Below, piece after piece: positions 17,380-26,394 of a stretch of DNA of 43,738 bases. Under the pieces are notes generated by a model that was not told where the DNA came from, did no database searches, and worked only from the letters and a program-made list of their open reading frames with translations. The stretch is from positions 1-43,738 of the forward strand of contig NZ_FOTS01000043.1 of the NCBI RefSeq assembly GCF_900114615.1, given 5' to 3'. Both the position numbers and the translations under genes were made by a program. Origin of the DNA: Pelosinus propionicus DSM 13327 (lineage in GTDB: Bacteria; Bacillota; Negativicutes; DSM-13327). Each line of letters opens with the position of its first letter. The first letter of the stretch is position 1.

Positions 17380-19083
17380 ATGAGAGAATATGATGTTTTA
17401 ATCGAAAAATTTCATGATTTCTTTACTCAGGATGGGAACTCTTGTGTGAGTTTGGGAGTGAATAAGCATTTGGATGATCTTCCTAATCCTAGTTTGGAAA
17501 ATGCTGCACTCCGCGTTGCTGAAGGAAAGAATTTATTAGCTGATATCGTAAGTTTTCCGAAAGGAGTATTGGAGTTTGAGCAAATGCTAGACTTGGATCT
17601 AGCGGCATTAGCTGTTGAATTTGCCATCTTTAAGCTTACCTACCACTTTAATGGTAAAACGGAGCTGCAGCAAAAACCTACTGCTGGTCCAGATATTAGT
17701 GATGGATTATTTTTGCTGTTTGTCAACGATCCCAGACCTTCTCACGAAAGATTAGATCATATTACAGCACGACTGGAAAAAGTACCTCAATATCTGGAGC
17801 AGTTGCTTTTGGTGCTAGATGAGCCTGTAGAACGTTGGGTTAGTATGGATATTGAAAAAGTTAACGGGCTGCCGGAATTCTTTGAGACGGTTTATAATTG
17901 GGCTAAGAATGAACAATATAACCAGTTAGAAAGGTTAGGAGCTGCAAAACAGCAAGCTAATGAGGCTTTAGAGAAATATATAAATAAACTCAAAGCAATG
18001 CCTACAACTACCAATTTTTTTATTGGTACTGAGCAGGCTAAAACGTGTATTAGGTTACGAGGGATTGATAAATCATTAGAAGAGTTACATAAGATGGCAG
18101 CTCAGTTTTTGCAGGACACTGCAAAAGAGCTGGGACTTTTGCGTGGGAAGTTAATTGATAAATATAATTTACCGAAGACTACGACCTTAGAAGAATTGCA
18201 TGATTTCTTAAATCAACGATATCAAGTAAAGCTTACGCATAACGATTCTTTATCTGATATTATATTGCGGTATGAAGAGGAAAAGGATAAGCTTATCAAA
18301 TATCTTCAGGAAAAAGAACTATTTCCTATCGGCGAAGGACAGGATATGATGATTATGCAGACACCTGCTTTTATGGCTCCTTCTATTCCGGCCGGTGCTA
18401 TGGTTTCTCCTCCGCCTTTTCGACCTGGAACAAAGAGAAGTATGATTTACCTTACACTGAGCCGAGAGTTACTAGATGAACATACGGAACTATCGATCCC
18501 TTCGATGATGATTCATGAGGGGATTCCTGGACATCACTTACAACTTGCTACTGCGGCCAAACATCCATCTGTAGTAAGGCGTCACTTTGATGCTCTGGAA
18601 CATGCAGAAGGCTGGACCACGATGCTGGAAGATTATATGCTGGACATTGGGTATATGGGAGAATTAACGGATGAAGCCCGCTTTTGCGCAAAAAGAGATA
18701 TCTCTAGAATTGGTGCGCGAGTAGCGATTGATTTGTACTTTATGACAGGAGATATAAAGTATTTAGAGGTAGGCATTGATGTGGATATAACTTCAAATGA
18801 TCCCTTCATAAATGCTGGCAAACTGTTGCAAAAGGTTACGGGGTTTGTAGGAGGAAGAGTACAAGCGGAATTAAACTGGTACTCTCAAGAAAGAGCTTAT
18901 CCTCTTTGCTATCTTACTGGCAATAAGTTAGTGTGGGAATTAAAGGAAGATATGATCAAAGCACAGCATGGCAAGCTAGAGGGATATGAATTGGATAAAG
19001 CATTTCACAATATGTATCTGAAGGCGGGAAATATGCCTCTTACTTTTTTGCGGAAAGTATTTGAACATGAGAAATTGCTGTAA
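17380..19083 (+). CDS. DUF885 family protein (putative zinc-dependent peptidase)
   Basis: A 567-residue protein of the DUF885 family. The key motif is MIHEGIPGHHLQLA with H379, E380, H385 and H386. This resembles a zinc-metallopeptidase active site, and the family is considered peptidase-like. No signal peptide is visible at the N-terminus (MREYDVLIEKFHDFF), so it is probably cytoplasmic here. GGAGG lies upstream of ATG 17380. It stands alone between the ABC-F terminator and the T-box leader. Substrate unknown. Confidence 0.85.
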   Translation: MREYDVLIEKFHDFFTQDGNSCVSLGVNKHLDDLPNPSLENAALRVAEGKNLLADIVSFPKGVLEFEQMLDLDLAALAVEFAIFKLTYHFNGKTELQQKPTAGPDISDGLFLLFVNDPRPSHERLDHITARLEKVPQYLEQLLLVLDEPVERWVSMDIEKVNGLPEFFETVYNWAKNEQYNQLERLGAAKQQANEALEKYINKLKAMPTTTNFFIGTEQAKTCIRLRGIDKSLEELHKMAAQFLQDTAKELGLLRGKLIDKYNLPKTTTLEELHDFLNQRYQVKLTHNDSLSDIILRYEEEKDKLIKYLQEKELFPIGEGQDMMIMQTPAFMAPSIPAGAMVSPPPFRPGTKRSMIYLTLSRELLDEHTELSIPSMMIHEGIPGHHLQLATAAKHPSVVRRHFDALEHAEGWTTMLEDYMLDIGYMGELTDEARFCAKRDISRIGARVAIDLYFMTGDIKYLEVGIDVDITSNDPFINAGKLLQKVTGFVGGRVQAELNWYSQERAYPLCYLTGNKLVWELKEDMIKAQHGKLEGYELDKAFHNMYLKAGNMPLTFLRKVFEHEKLL

Positions 19084-19162
19084 TGCTAATGGGTGTAGAA
19101 ACAAAAGTTGTGAAGTGATTATGTGTTTCTGTAATTAAATGTCCATTTGATAAAGAATGTTG

Positions 19163-19191
19163 TTGACAGTGTGAAGAATTTTTTGTATTAT
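19163..19191 (+). promoter_or_regulatory. Sigma-A promoter of the ilvBH T-box transcript
   Basis: TTGACA (19163-19168), a 17-base spacer and TATTAT (19186-19191). TATAAT at 19189 is also present but would need a 20-base spacer. The start would be near 19198, at the head of the T-box leader. Confidence 0.7.
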
Positions 19192-19197
19192 AATCAA

Positions 19198-19495
19198 AAA
19201 GAAGACTATAATGACGATGAATGGAAGAGTAATTGTATTGGTGATATTCACAGCGAGCTGGAGATGGTGTAAGCCGGCAATATGAAATACAATGAAAATC
19301 ATCCACGAGTTGCGGGCTGAAGAATTAGTAAGCTGCGCCGGGCCTCTTTTAGAGGAATTGCTGCCCGTTATTGCGGCGAGGTATAGAGCATGTATGTGCT
19401 TCGTACCTATGAGATATTATGGTTTTAAACCATAATAATTTGGGTGGTATCGCGGATTAACCTCCGTCCCTTTATAAGGGGCGGAGGTCTTTTAT
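19198..19495 (+). promoter_or_regulatory. T-box riboswitch, isoleucine specifier, upstream of ilvB
   Basis: The leader carries the T-box sequence TGGGTGGTATCGCGG (19441-19455) and a terminator made of CCTCCGTCCC and GGGGCGGAGG followed by T-rich sequence. Stem I contains GGTGTAAGCCGGC, like the apical region of known T-boxes. By alignment with the glyQS leader (GAAAGGCAUUCUUGAG), GAAAATCATCCACGAG places ATC (Ile) at the specifier position. Uncharged tRNA-Ile should stabilise the antiterminator and switch on ilvBH when isoleucine is scarce. The leader accounts for most of the gene-free stretch 19084-19517. Confidence 0.88.
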
Positions 19496-19517
19496 TTTAA
19501 ATAAGGGGGAACTTATT

Positions 19518-21218
19518 TTGAAAATGCTGGGAGCGGAAGTTGTAATTGAATGTTTGAAGGCGGAAGAGGTGGATATTGTATTTGGTTATCCTGGAGGAGC
19601 CGTTTTGACTCTTTATGACGCTTTATTCAAAACTGATTTCCCCCATATTTTAACCCGCCACGAACAAGGAGCAGTGCATGCTGCTGATGGATATGCTCGG
19701 GCAACGGGGAAAACAGGCGTCTGTTTTGCCACCTCTGGTCCTGGAGGAACGAATCTGGTTACTGGTATTGCAACAGCGTATATGGATTCCATTCCTTTAG
19801 TGGCGATTACTGGCCAGGTAGGAGTGTCTTTGATTGGTAAAGATTCTTTTCAGGAAGCGGATATTTGTGGTATTACGACTCCTATTACCAAACATAATTA
19901 TTTAGTAAAAAAGATTCAGGATTTGCCGTGTGTAATGAAAGAAGCATTTTATATTGCACGAACAGGACGGCCAGGACCCGTATTAATTGATATCTCTAAG
20001 GACGTTTTCAATGATACTTTGGATTTTGTATATCCTGAGACTGTTTGTCTCAGGGGATATCGATCGTTATTTGCTGGTGACTCAAACCAGATTGATTTAG
20101 TGATTGAAGCCTTAGAGAAAGCAGAAAAACCTGTAATTTTTGTAGGCGGCGGTGTTAATCTTTCAGGAACAGCAGAAGAGGTGCGCAGATTGGTTGATGT
20201 AACTGGCATTCCAGTCATATCAAGCTTAATGGGATTAGGCTGTATTCCCAGTGATGCATCTGAGCACTTAGGAATGGTGGGAATGCATGGAACCTATGCT
20301 GCCAATATGGCGACAATCGACTGTGATCTTCTAATGGGAATTGGAGTTCGCTTTGATGATCGGGTCACCAGTTTAGTTCAAAATTTTGCTCCTGAAGCAA
20401 TGATTATACATTTTGATATTGATCCAGCTGAGGTAAATAAGAATGTCCGTGCTGATTTTAAAGTAATAGGAGATTTACGCTGGTCTTTGCCGCTTTTGTG
20501 TGAGAAAATAGCGGAGCGTAATATGGGGAAAGAACAGTGGGCAAGAGCAGATTGGGTGGGGTTAGTACAGGAATGGAAGCGGGAAAAGCCTTTAGCATCC
20601 AGTTTGCCAGCAGGAGGAATTCGGCCGCAAGCCGTGATTGAGAAGGTTAGTGAGCTTACTCAAGGTGAATCTATCATTGTAACAGATGTTGGACAGCATC
20701 AGATGTGGACTGCACAATCTTATAATTTTAATGCACAGCGTTCCTTCTTGACTTCTGGTGGCTTGGGAACCATGGGATATGGATTGCCAGCTGCAATTGG
20801 GGCGCAGATAACCTTACCAGAGAAAAATGTCATATTATTTACTGGTGATGGCAGCATTATGATGAATTGTCAAGAACTTGCAACGCTTGCTGATAATGGT
20901 TTGCCCGTAAAAATTATCGTTATGAATAATCAGGTGCTTGGCATGGTGAATCAATGGCAGCGGATGTTTTATGGGAAACGCTACTCCCATTCCAGTACAA
21001 AGGGGTGTACTGATTTTGTAAAGCTTGCTGAAGCTATGGGGGTTGCTGGACTTAGAGTCACAAAATCAGAAGAGCTGGATACTGTACTTGAAAAAGCTTT
21101 GAAGATGAAAGGTCCAGTGCTGATTGATGTTCTTCTGCCGGAAACAGAAGATGTATTACCTATGGTTGCACCTGGCGGGCGGCTGGATCAAATGGTCTTG
21201 AGGGGGATAATTGGATGA
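19518..21218 (+). CDS. ilvB: Acetolactate synthase large subunit
   Basis: A 566-residue ThDP-dependent acetohydroxyacid synthase catalytic subunit. The N-terminal ThDP glutamate is in LTRHEQGAVHAADGYARATG. The substrate-channel segment is SGPGGTNLVTGIATAYMDS. The C-terminal metal/ThDP motif runs from GDGSIMMNCQELATLADNG to IIVMNNQ. The start is TTG 19518, with AGGGGGA at good spacing; ATG 19524 is in frame but too far from it. It makes acetolactate and acetohydroxybutyrate for valine, leucine and isoleucine. It is preceded by the Ile T-box and overlaps ilvH by four bases. Confidence 0.95.
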   Translation: MKMLGAEVVIECLKAEEVDIVFGYPGGAVLTLYDALFKTDFPHILTRHEQGAVHAADGYARATGKTGVCFATSGPGGTNLVTGIATAYMDSIPLVAITGQVGVSLIGKDSFQEADICGITTPITKHNYLVKKIQDLPCVMKEAFYIARTGRPGPVLIDISKDVFNDTLDFVYPETVCLRGYRSLFAGDSNQIDLVIEALEKAEKPVIFVGGGVNLSGTAEEVRRLVDVTGIPVISSLMGLGCIPSDASEHLGMVGMHGTYAANMATIDCDLLMGIGVRFDDRVTSLVQNFAPEAMIIHFDIDPAEVNKNVRADFKVIGDLRWSLPLLCEKIAERNMGKEQWARADWVGLVQEWKREKPLASSLPAGGIRPQAVIEKVSELTQGESIIVTDVGQHQMWTAQSYNFNAQRSFLTSGGLGTMGYGLPAAIGAQITLPEKNVILFTGDGSIMMNCQELATLADNGLPVKIIVMNNQVLGMVNQWQRMFYGKRYSHSSTKGCTDFVKLAEAMGVAGLRVTKSEELDTVLEKALKMKGPVLIDVLLPETEDVLPMVAPGGRLDQMVLRGIIG

Positions 21219-21712
21219 AATATACATTAGCGGTTTTAGTAGAGAATCGGCCAGGGGTATTAACCCATATATCTGGGCTTATCAGCCGCCGTGCCTTTAA
21301 TATTGAAAGTATAGCAGCAGGACCTACTGAAGAAGTTGATACAACGCGAATTACCATTGGTGTTGAGGTGGAGGATGAATTTGAATTAGAGCAGGTAGTC
21401 AACCAGTTATCGAAACTCGTTAATGTAATTAAGATTGCAAATCTCACATATGTGGACTCGATTCAGCGTGAATTAGCTCTCATCAAAGTTCGTGCCAATA
21501 AAGCTAATCGATCAGAGCTTGTTGATGTTGTAGAAATTTTTCGTGCTAAAATTGTAGATGTGAATAGAGAAACCTTAGTTGTAGAATTATCTGGTGAAGA
21601 ATCGAAAATTGATGCTTTGTGTGAGGTCTTAACTGACTTTGGTATTATTGAAATTGTTCGCACAGGAAGAATTGCAGTTTCCAGAGGACCGGTTGCAGCA
21701 AAGGATATGTAG
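21215..21712 (+). CDS. ilvH: Acetolactate synthase small regulatory subunit
   Basis: A 165-residue IlvH with an N-terminal ACT domain (LAVLVENRPGVLTHISGLISRR, residues 5-26, and the following RAFNIESIAAGPTE) and the usual C-terminal half (LALIKVRANKANRSE to GRIAVSRGP). It activates the large subunit and confers valine feedback inhibition. The ATG overlaps the ilvB stop (ATGA), a sign of translational coupling. No ilvC, ilvD or leu genes follow here; a terminator ends the operon. Confidence 0.95.
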   Translation: MKYTLAVLVENRPGVLTHISGLISRRAFNIESIAAGPTEEVDTTRITIGVEVEDEFELEQVVNQLSKLVNVIKIANLTYVDSIQRELALIKVRANKANRSELVDVVEIFRAKIVDVNRETLVVELSGEESKIDALCEVLTDFGIIEIVRTGRIAVSRGPVAAKDM

Positions 21713-21733
21713 GATATGCAGAAATAGCTGAAA

Positions 21734-21775
21734 AAGCCTAATACCGCTGCTGCGGTACTAGGCTTCTTAATTTTT
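21734..21775. terminator. Terminator between ilvH and the convergent UPF0756 gene
   Basis: AAGCCTAATACCGC (21734-21747) and GCGGTACTAGGCTT (21752-21765) form a stem with one mismatch and the loop TGCT. CTTAATTTTT follows on the plus strand, and it overlaps the 3' end of the minus-strand gene. Confidence 0.75.
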
Positions 21776-22225
21776 AAACATTCCAATTGCACTGATGATT
21801 AAAGATACCATTCCACCTGCAATTAGAGGTCCTACTGCCAGACCTTTGAAGAAACACACTCCCACAATCGTACCGACAACCAAAGCCGTGACTGCTTCTG
21901 GCGACTCTTTCATAAAAAATACACCTTGGGCAGCGATCCAGGCAACGAGAATGCCAACAATAATTGCTACTAAGCCAATGGGGTTCTTAAATGCTTCCAA
22001 GATCCCAATTAAGGATATGCGTCCTTGAGCAATTGGTGTTAATACGGCTAGAGTTAAAATGGTAATGCCTATTGTAATGCCATGAGCTTCAATATGAGGA
22101 AACCAAGTATGCAATCCTAAAAGTTTTATCAGAAGCAATATGAGAGCAGCAATTGATACAGAATGGTTATTACCAATAACTGATAAACACAAAATTATCA
22201 AAATAGGCAGGTTTTCTAAATTCAT
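21767..22225 (-). CDS. UPF0756 (DUF441) membrane protein
   Basis: A 152-residue inner-membrane protein with about four to five hydrophobic segments. The family pattern is IEAHGITIGITILTLAVLTPIAQGRIS and FMKESPEAVTALVVGTIVGVCFFKG near the C-terminus. ATG 22225 has AAGGATGTG upstream. The function of UPF0756 (E. coli YeaL type) is unknown. It is convergent with ilvH and divergent from tetR, with no clear functional link to either. Confidence 0.85.
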   Translation of the reverse strand: MNLENLPILIILCLSVIGNNHSVSIAALILLLIKLLGLHTWFPHIEAHGITIGITILTLAVLTPIAQGRISLIGILEAFKNPIGLVAIIVGILVAWIAAQGVFFMKESPEAVTALVVGTIVGVCFFKGLAVGPLIAGGMVSLIISAIGMFKN

Positions 22226-22371
22226 TTTGTCACATCCTTATGTAGTTGTTGCAAAGGTTGCTTCACTCTGTTCGTAATGTAAAGAGAAGGCAGCTTTCTT
22301 AGTATGGCAAAACTTACTTATATATCATACTAAGCTCAGATCAAAAAGTCTAATGTTATTCTAAAATTTAT

Positions 22372-22400
22372 TTGACTTTTCAAGACGACTGGTCTATTAT
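22372..22400 (+). promoter_or_regulatory. tetR promoter with embedded operator
   Basis: TTGACT (22372-22377), 17 bases and TATTAT (22395-22400). The dyad AAGACGACTGGTCTATT (22382-22398) fills the spacer and touches the -10. It matches 14 of 17 positions of a second site at 23069-23085. The predicted start is at or next to the ATG at 22407. Autorepression by the TetR protein is the natural reading. Confidence 0.7.
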
Positions 22401-22406
22401 TTAATT

Positions 22407-23006
22407 ATGAAAAACACGACAAAAGAAAAATTAATTAAAGCAGGCGCTAAAGCAATGGTGGCGAAAAGCTATCATGCTGTAGGAATACAAGAAATACTAA
22501 CAACAGTAGATGTTCCAAAAGGATCTTTTTATCATTATTTCGAGTCGAAAGAAGCCTTTGGGATAGCTATTATTGAGTATTATGGACAACAATTAGCTAA
22601 TTCCATTGCAGAGAAATTAGCAAATGAAGAAGGTTCCCCTAGAGAAAGAATAAAAAACTATTTTTTAGGTATTCGTGATTATTATGCGATACATGGATGC
22701 GGTAGAGGATGTCTGGTGGCTAAACTGGCAATTGAAGTGGAAAACCCCAGTGCTGTTATGGGGGATGCATTAAAACGAGAATTTGATAAATGGACAGCGC
22801 TATTTGTAGCTTGTATAAAAGAAGGGCAAAAAATAGGGGAAATTTCATTAGAATATGATGCAGAGTTCATGGCAGAATTTCTTTATACTTCTTGGGAAGG
22901 TGCACTCATCCGTATGCAGGTGAATCGCGATCTTGGACCAATTGACAAATTTATTGAATATTCTTTTAACCGAATCATACCAAGACTGAATCATGTGGTG
23001 AGTTAG
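22407..23006 (+). CDS. TetR/AcrR family transcriptional regulator
   Basis: A 199-residue TetR-type repressor. The N-terminal helix-turn-helix (about 10-55) has the family features AMVAKSYHAVGIQEIL and VPKGSFYHYFESKEAFG. The C-terminal ligand domain contains the Cys-bearing sequence HGCGRGCLVAKLAIE, similar to NemR/AcuR-type regulators that respond to electrophiles. ATG 22407 coincides with the predicted transcription start and has no ribosome site, so the message may be leaderless. Matching operators lie in its own promoter and before the radical SAM gene. Confidence 0.88.
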   Translation: MKNTTKEKLIKAGAKAMVAKSYHAVGIQEILTTVDVPKGSFYHYFESKEAFGIAIIEYYGQQLANSIAEKLANEEGSPRERIKNYFLGIRDYYAIHGCGRGCLVAKLAIEVENPSAVMGDALKREFDKWTALFVACIKEGQKIGEISLEYDAEFMAEFLYTSWEGALIRMQVNRDLGPIDKFIEYSFNRIIPRLNHVVS

Positions 23007-23068
23007 GCGGATTCATCACATGATAATTGATTTTGATTTATAGAGGATAGTAGTGTTGAATCTATTTA

Positions 23069-23085
23069 TAGACGACCAGTCTATT
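23069..23085. promoter_or_regulatory. Second TetR operator, upstream of the radical SAM gene
   Basis: TAGACGACCAGTCTATT contains the dyad TAGAC-N5-GTCTA. It is nearly identical to the operator inside the tetR promoter. A possible -35 (TTGAAT, 23056-23061) and a poor -10 (TCTATT, 23080-23085) overlap it. This points to repression of the radical SAM gene at 23250 by the adjacent TetR protein. Confidence 0.6.
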
Positions 23086-23249
23086 TTAAGTGAAACAATA
23101 TTTTGTAGAGTAATGATCGAATAGGGGCATTACTCTGGATTAAGGATGTAGTTGCTGTTTTTTGATGACATTGCTGCAAATAGGCTTTTTTAATAAAACG
23201 TCAACTGTATTTTAATACCTGGCAAAGCTGAAGTGAAAGGAGTCGAAGT

Positions 23250-24117
23250 ATGCGTTATGAAGGCGTTGTCTACCGCCCGCCTAGTGAAGCAGGCAGCTTA
23301 CTGATTCAGGCAACGATTGGCTGTCCGCATAACCAATGCACATTCTGCGGAATGTATAAAGAGAAAGAATTTCGCATTCGGTCGATTGCTGAGATTAAAG
23401 AAGATTTGAACCAAGCAAAAAAAGTCTATTCTAATACAGTGGAGACTCTTTTTTTTCCTGATGGCAATACCATTCTGATGAAAACCTCTGATTTGGTAGA
23501 AATCATTCATTACGCGAAAGAGACTTTCCCAGGTTTACAGCGAATTACCATGTATGGATCTTCGAAATATATCTTGCGAAAATCAGATGAAGAATTGCTT
23601 TTATTGCAGAACAGTGGCCTTACTCGAATTCATTCAGGCATGGAATCAGGCGATGATATTGTATTAAAGCAAATCTGCAAAGGTGCAAGTGCTAAAGAGA
23701 CAATTCTGGCAGGCCGTAAGGTAAAAAAAGCAGGCATTGAGCTTAGTGAATATGTCATGCTGGGAATTGGGGGAAGAGAGCGTTCTAGGGATCATGCACG
23801 AAATAGTGCTAAAGCACTCAATCAAATTAATCCGGATTTTATCCGTCTTCGTACATTCATTCCTATGTCTGGAACGCAGCTGTATGAGGAATATCTTCAA
23901 GGTACATTTCGACTGCTGAATGCTCATGACGCTTTACAAGAAACCAGATTGCTGAAATCTTGAAGTAAGCAGTATGTTGTATAGTGATCATCATTCCAAT
24001 TATGCCTATGTTAATGGGAAACTGCCTGCAGCAAAAGACGGGATGCTGCAAAACATTGATTATTTGATGACATTGCCCAAAGAACAATTTCGTCCGCCAG
24101 ATATAGGGAATTTGTAG
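23250..24117 (+). pseudogene. Radical SAM protein, reading frame broken near codon 236
   Basis: The first frame gives 237 residues with the iron-sulfur motif C26PHNQCTFC (CX4CX2C) and downstream conserved segments (FFPDGNTILMKT, RIHSGMESGDDIVLK, SEYVMLGIGG). It stops at TGA 23961. In the +1 frame the expected family tail continues at once from about 23956 (NLEVSSMLYSDHHSNYAYVNG to PKEQFRPPDIGNL) and ends at TAG 24115-24117. The junction is CTG-A-AATCTTGAA; a lost 5-base segment would restore a typical LLxENLEVSS. The cause is either a real small deletion or a sequencing error. GAAAGGAG precedes ATG 23250. Enzyme reaction unknown. Confidence 0.8.
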
Positions 24118-24178
24118 TATGCACACATAAATCATGTCGTAAATATTCACGCTAGTCTAATAATTATGATGATTTACA

Positions 24179-24229
24179 ACAAATATTTAGTTTGTACGCA
24201 AGATATATGGATGCAAACTAAATATTTGT
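24179..24229. repeat. 16-bp perfect inverted repeat upstream of the second acyl-CoA module
   Basis: ACAAATATTTAGTTTG (24179-24194) and CAAACTAAATATTTGT (24214-24229) are perfect inverted repeats 19 bases apart. They lie about 110 bases before the acyl-CoA dehydrogenase start at 24337. Possible roles are an operator for a dimeric regulator (for example the MarR protein encoded at 28499) or the end of the radical SAM transcript. No T-run follows. No sigma-54 element with correct spacing is present here. Confidence 0.5.
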
Positions 24230-24336
24230 AAACTGAGAATCTGGTATTAATCAATTTTTAATGATTGGTGGCTTACGCAAAATGCGTATCACATAGATTT
24301 TTCATGAGAACAGTAAAAATGTGGGAGGAAGAAACT

Positions 24337-25476
24337 ATGAATTTTGAATTAACCAAAGAGCAGGAAGACATTCGGAACATGATAAGAGATTTTGCTGAAA
24401 AATCGGTGGCACCGACGGCGGCAGAGCGGGATGAAAAAGAATATTTTCCACGTGAAATCTTTAATCAGATGGGGGAACTGGGAATCTTAGGACTGCCTTA
24501 TCCAGAAGAATACGGTGGTGCAGGAAGCGACTTTTTATCATATGCTATGGCAGTTGAAGAAATATCCCGTGTATGTGCATCAACAGGTATTGGACTTTCT
24601 GTACATGTATCATTGTGTTCCTGGCCCATTTTTCATTATGGAACAGAAGAACAAAAACAAAAATTTCTTAGACCATTAGCAGAAGGTACAAAGTTAGGAG
24701 CTTTCGGTTTGACTGAACCTAATGCTGGTACAGATGCAAGTGCTGCTATTACTACAGCAGTTAAAGATGGAGATCATTATATTTTTAATGGTGCTAAAAT
24801 TTTTAATACAAATGGCGGAGAAGCAGAAATCGAAGTGATATTTGCCTCTACTGATAAAGCGGCTGGTTTAAAAGGAATGAGTGCTTTTATTGTTGAAAAA
24901 GGTACTCCTGGTCTTAGCTTTGGTAAAAAAGAAGTAAAAATGGGTATTCGATCCTCTGTACAACGTGAAGTATTTATGAAAGACTGCCGTATTCCTGCTG
25001 CTAATTTGCTGGGGAAAGAAGGACAGGGTTTTAAAATTGCAATGACTGCCTTAGATGGCGGACGCATTGGTGTTGCTGCTCAATCTCTTGGTATTGCCCA
25101 AGGAGCTTTGGAACAAGCGATTAAGTATTCGAAAGAGCGGGTACAATTTGGCAAACCGATCTCCAGCAATCAGGCAATTGCATTTAAGATTGCTGACATG
25201 GCAGCTAAAGTGGAAGGAGCAAGGCTGCTCGTGTATCGTGCTGCCTATCATAAATCCCATCATCTTCCTTACTCCAAAGAAGCAGCTATGGCAAAATTAG
25301 TTGCCTCGGATGCTGCGATGTCCGTTACAACAGATGCTGTACAAATATTTGGCGGTTATGGCTATACTCGTGAGTACCCAGTAGAGCGGATGATGCGTGA
25401 TGCCAAAATCACACAAATCTATGAAGGTACAAATGAAGTTCAGCGAATGGTTATTTCAGGTGCTGTTTTGCGATAA
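24337..25476 (+). CDS. Acyl-CoA dehydrogenase, second copy
   Basis: A 379-residue paralogue of the 3203-4342 enzyme, collinear along its whole length. The motif [14 protein letters not shown] is present and the catalytic glutamate is E363 in [22 protein letters not shown] 24337 ([14 protein letters not shown]) is chosen because GGGAGGA lies just upstream; the frame is open from 24265. It heads a second module with etfB, etfA and crt. Differences such as [21 protein letters not shown] around the substrate pocket suggest a different acyl preference. That is inference. Confidence 0.92.
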   Translation: MNFELTKEQEDIRNMIRDFAEKSVAPTAAERDEKEYFPREIFNQMGELGILGLPYPEEYGGAGSDFLSYAMAVEEISRVCASTGIGLSVHVSLCSWPIFHYGTEEQKQKFLRPLAEGTKLGAFGLTEPNAGTDASAAITTAVKDGDHYIFNGAKIFNTNGGEAEIEVIFASTDKAAGLKGMSAFIVEKGTPGLSFGKKEVKMGIRSSVQREVFMKDCRIPAANLLGKEGQGFKIAMTALDGGRIGVAAQSLGIAQGALEQAIKYSKERVQFGKPISSNQAIAFKIADMAAKVEGARLLVYRAAYHKSHHLPYSKEAAMAKLVASDAAMSVTTDAVQIFGGYGYTREYPVERMMRDAKITQIYEGTNEVQRMVISGAVLR

Positions 25477-25495
25477 GAATTACAGGTCTGTTAGG

Positions 25496-25546
25496 TACAA
25501 TGCCCTATCGAAATAAACGATACTTTTTTGACGATGGGGCATTGTA
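25496..25546 (+). other. Intercistronic hairpin between acd and etfB
   Basis: TACAATGCCCTATCG (25496-25510) pairs with CGATGGGGCATTGTA (25532-25546) through 15 bp with one G-T pair, around a 21-base loop. No T-run follows. It sits in the gap that matches the paralogous operon's acd-etfB junction, where no such hairpin is seen. Confidence 0.55.
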
Positions 25547-25590
25547 TAAGGTTATATAGAAATGCATTAATTATATTAGGAGGCGAAGAG

Positions 25591-26376
25591 ATGGAAATTC
25601 TTGTTTGTATTAAGCAAGTTCCAGATACTGCCGAAGTAAAAATTGATCCAGTAACCAATACGTTGATTCGACAAGGAGTGCCTAGTATTGTTAATCCTTT
25701 TGATAAAAATGCCTTGGAGGCTGCTCTGCAGCTAAAAGACAAGCATGGCGGTAAGGTTACAGTGATTTCTATGGGACCGCCACAAGCGAAAGAGGCATTG
25801 AAGGAATGTTTGGCTATGGGAGCTGATCAAGCTATATTGGTGAGCGATCGGGCCTTTGGCGGGGCGGATACCTTGGCTACCAGCTATACCTTAGCGGCAG
25901 CAATCCGCAAGGTTGGTTCATATGATTTGATATTCTGTGGCAAGCAAGCCATTGATGGTGATACCGCCCAAGTCGGACCAGAGATTGCAGAACATTTGGG
26001 GATTGCACAAATCACCTACGTAGCTAAAATTGAAGTGAATGGTGATACCGTTTCTGTAGAGCGTGAGTATGAGGAAGGCTATGGCATCATCGAAGGAAAA
26101 CTACCTTTGCTGATATCAGTAGTAAAATCCATTAATGAACCTAGATATCCTACGATTAAAGCAACAATGAAAGCCAATCGGGTCGAAATCCCTGTATGGA
26201 CCATGGCTGATCTTGATGTAGATGAGCAAAAGCTTGGTTTAAAGGGATCGCCCACTCAAGTCCGCAGAATTTTTACTCCTCCTCAGCGCACGGAAGGCGT
26301 GGTAATTCAAAAAGCTACAGCATGGGAATCCGTTTCTGTTTTGATTCAAAAATTATCGGATGCGAAAATTATATAA
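25591..26376 (+). CDS. etfB: Electron transfer flavoprotein beta subunit, second copy
   Basis: A 261-residue EtfB, very similar to 4423-5211 through the whole chain (MEILVCIKQVPDTAEVKIDP, FCGKQAIDGDTAQVGPEIAE, KGSPTQVRRIFTPPQR). ATG 25591 has AGGAGG upstream, and the open frame back to 25528 is not needed. etfA follows 18 bases later, the same spacing as in the first operon. This supports duplication of the block as a unit. Confidence 0.92.
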   Translation: MEILVCIKQVPDTAEVKIDPVTNTLIRQGVPSIVNPFDKNALEAALQLKDKHGGKVTVISMGPPQAKEALKECLAMGADQAILVSDRAFGGADTLATSYTLAAAIRKVGSYDLIFCGKQAIDGDTAQVGPEIAEHLGIAQITYVAKIEVNGDTVSVEREYEEGYGIIEGKLPLLISVVKSINEPRYPTIKATMKANRVEIPVWTMADLDVDEQKLGLKGSPTQVRRIFTPPQRTEGVVIQKATAWESVSVLIQKLSDAKII

Positions 26377-26394
26377 AAGAAGGGTGACAGGACA

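Noticed and set aside
24268-24290. Possible sigma-54 element before the second acyl-CoA module (GGTGGC and ATGC)
   Set aside because: GG and GC are 10 or 14 bases apart and not 12, so the spacing excludes a functional -24/-12 promoter.
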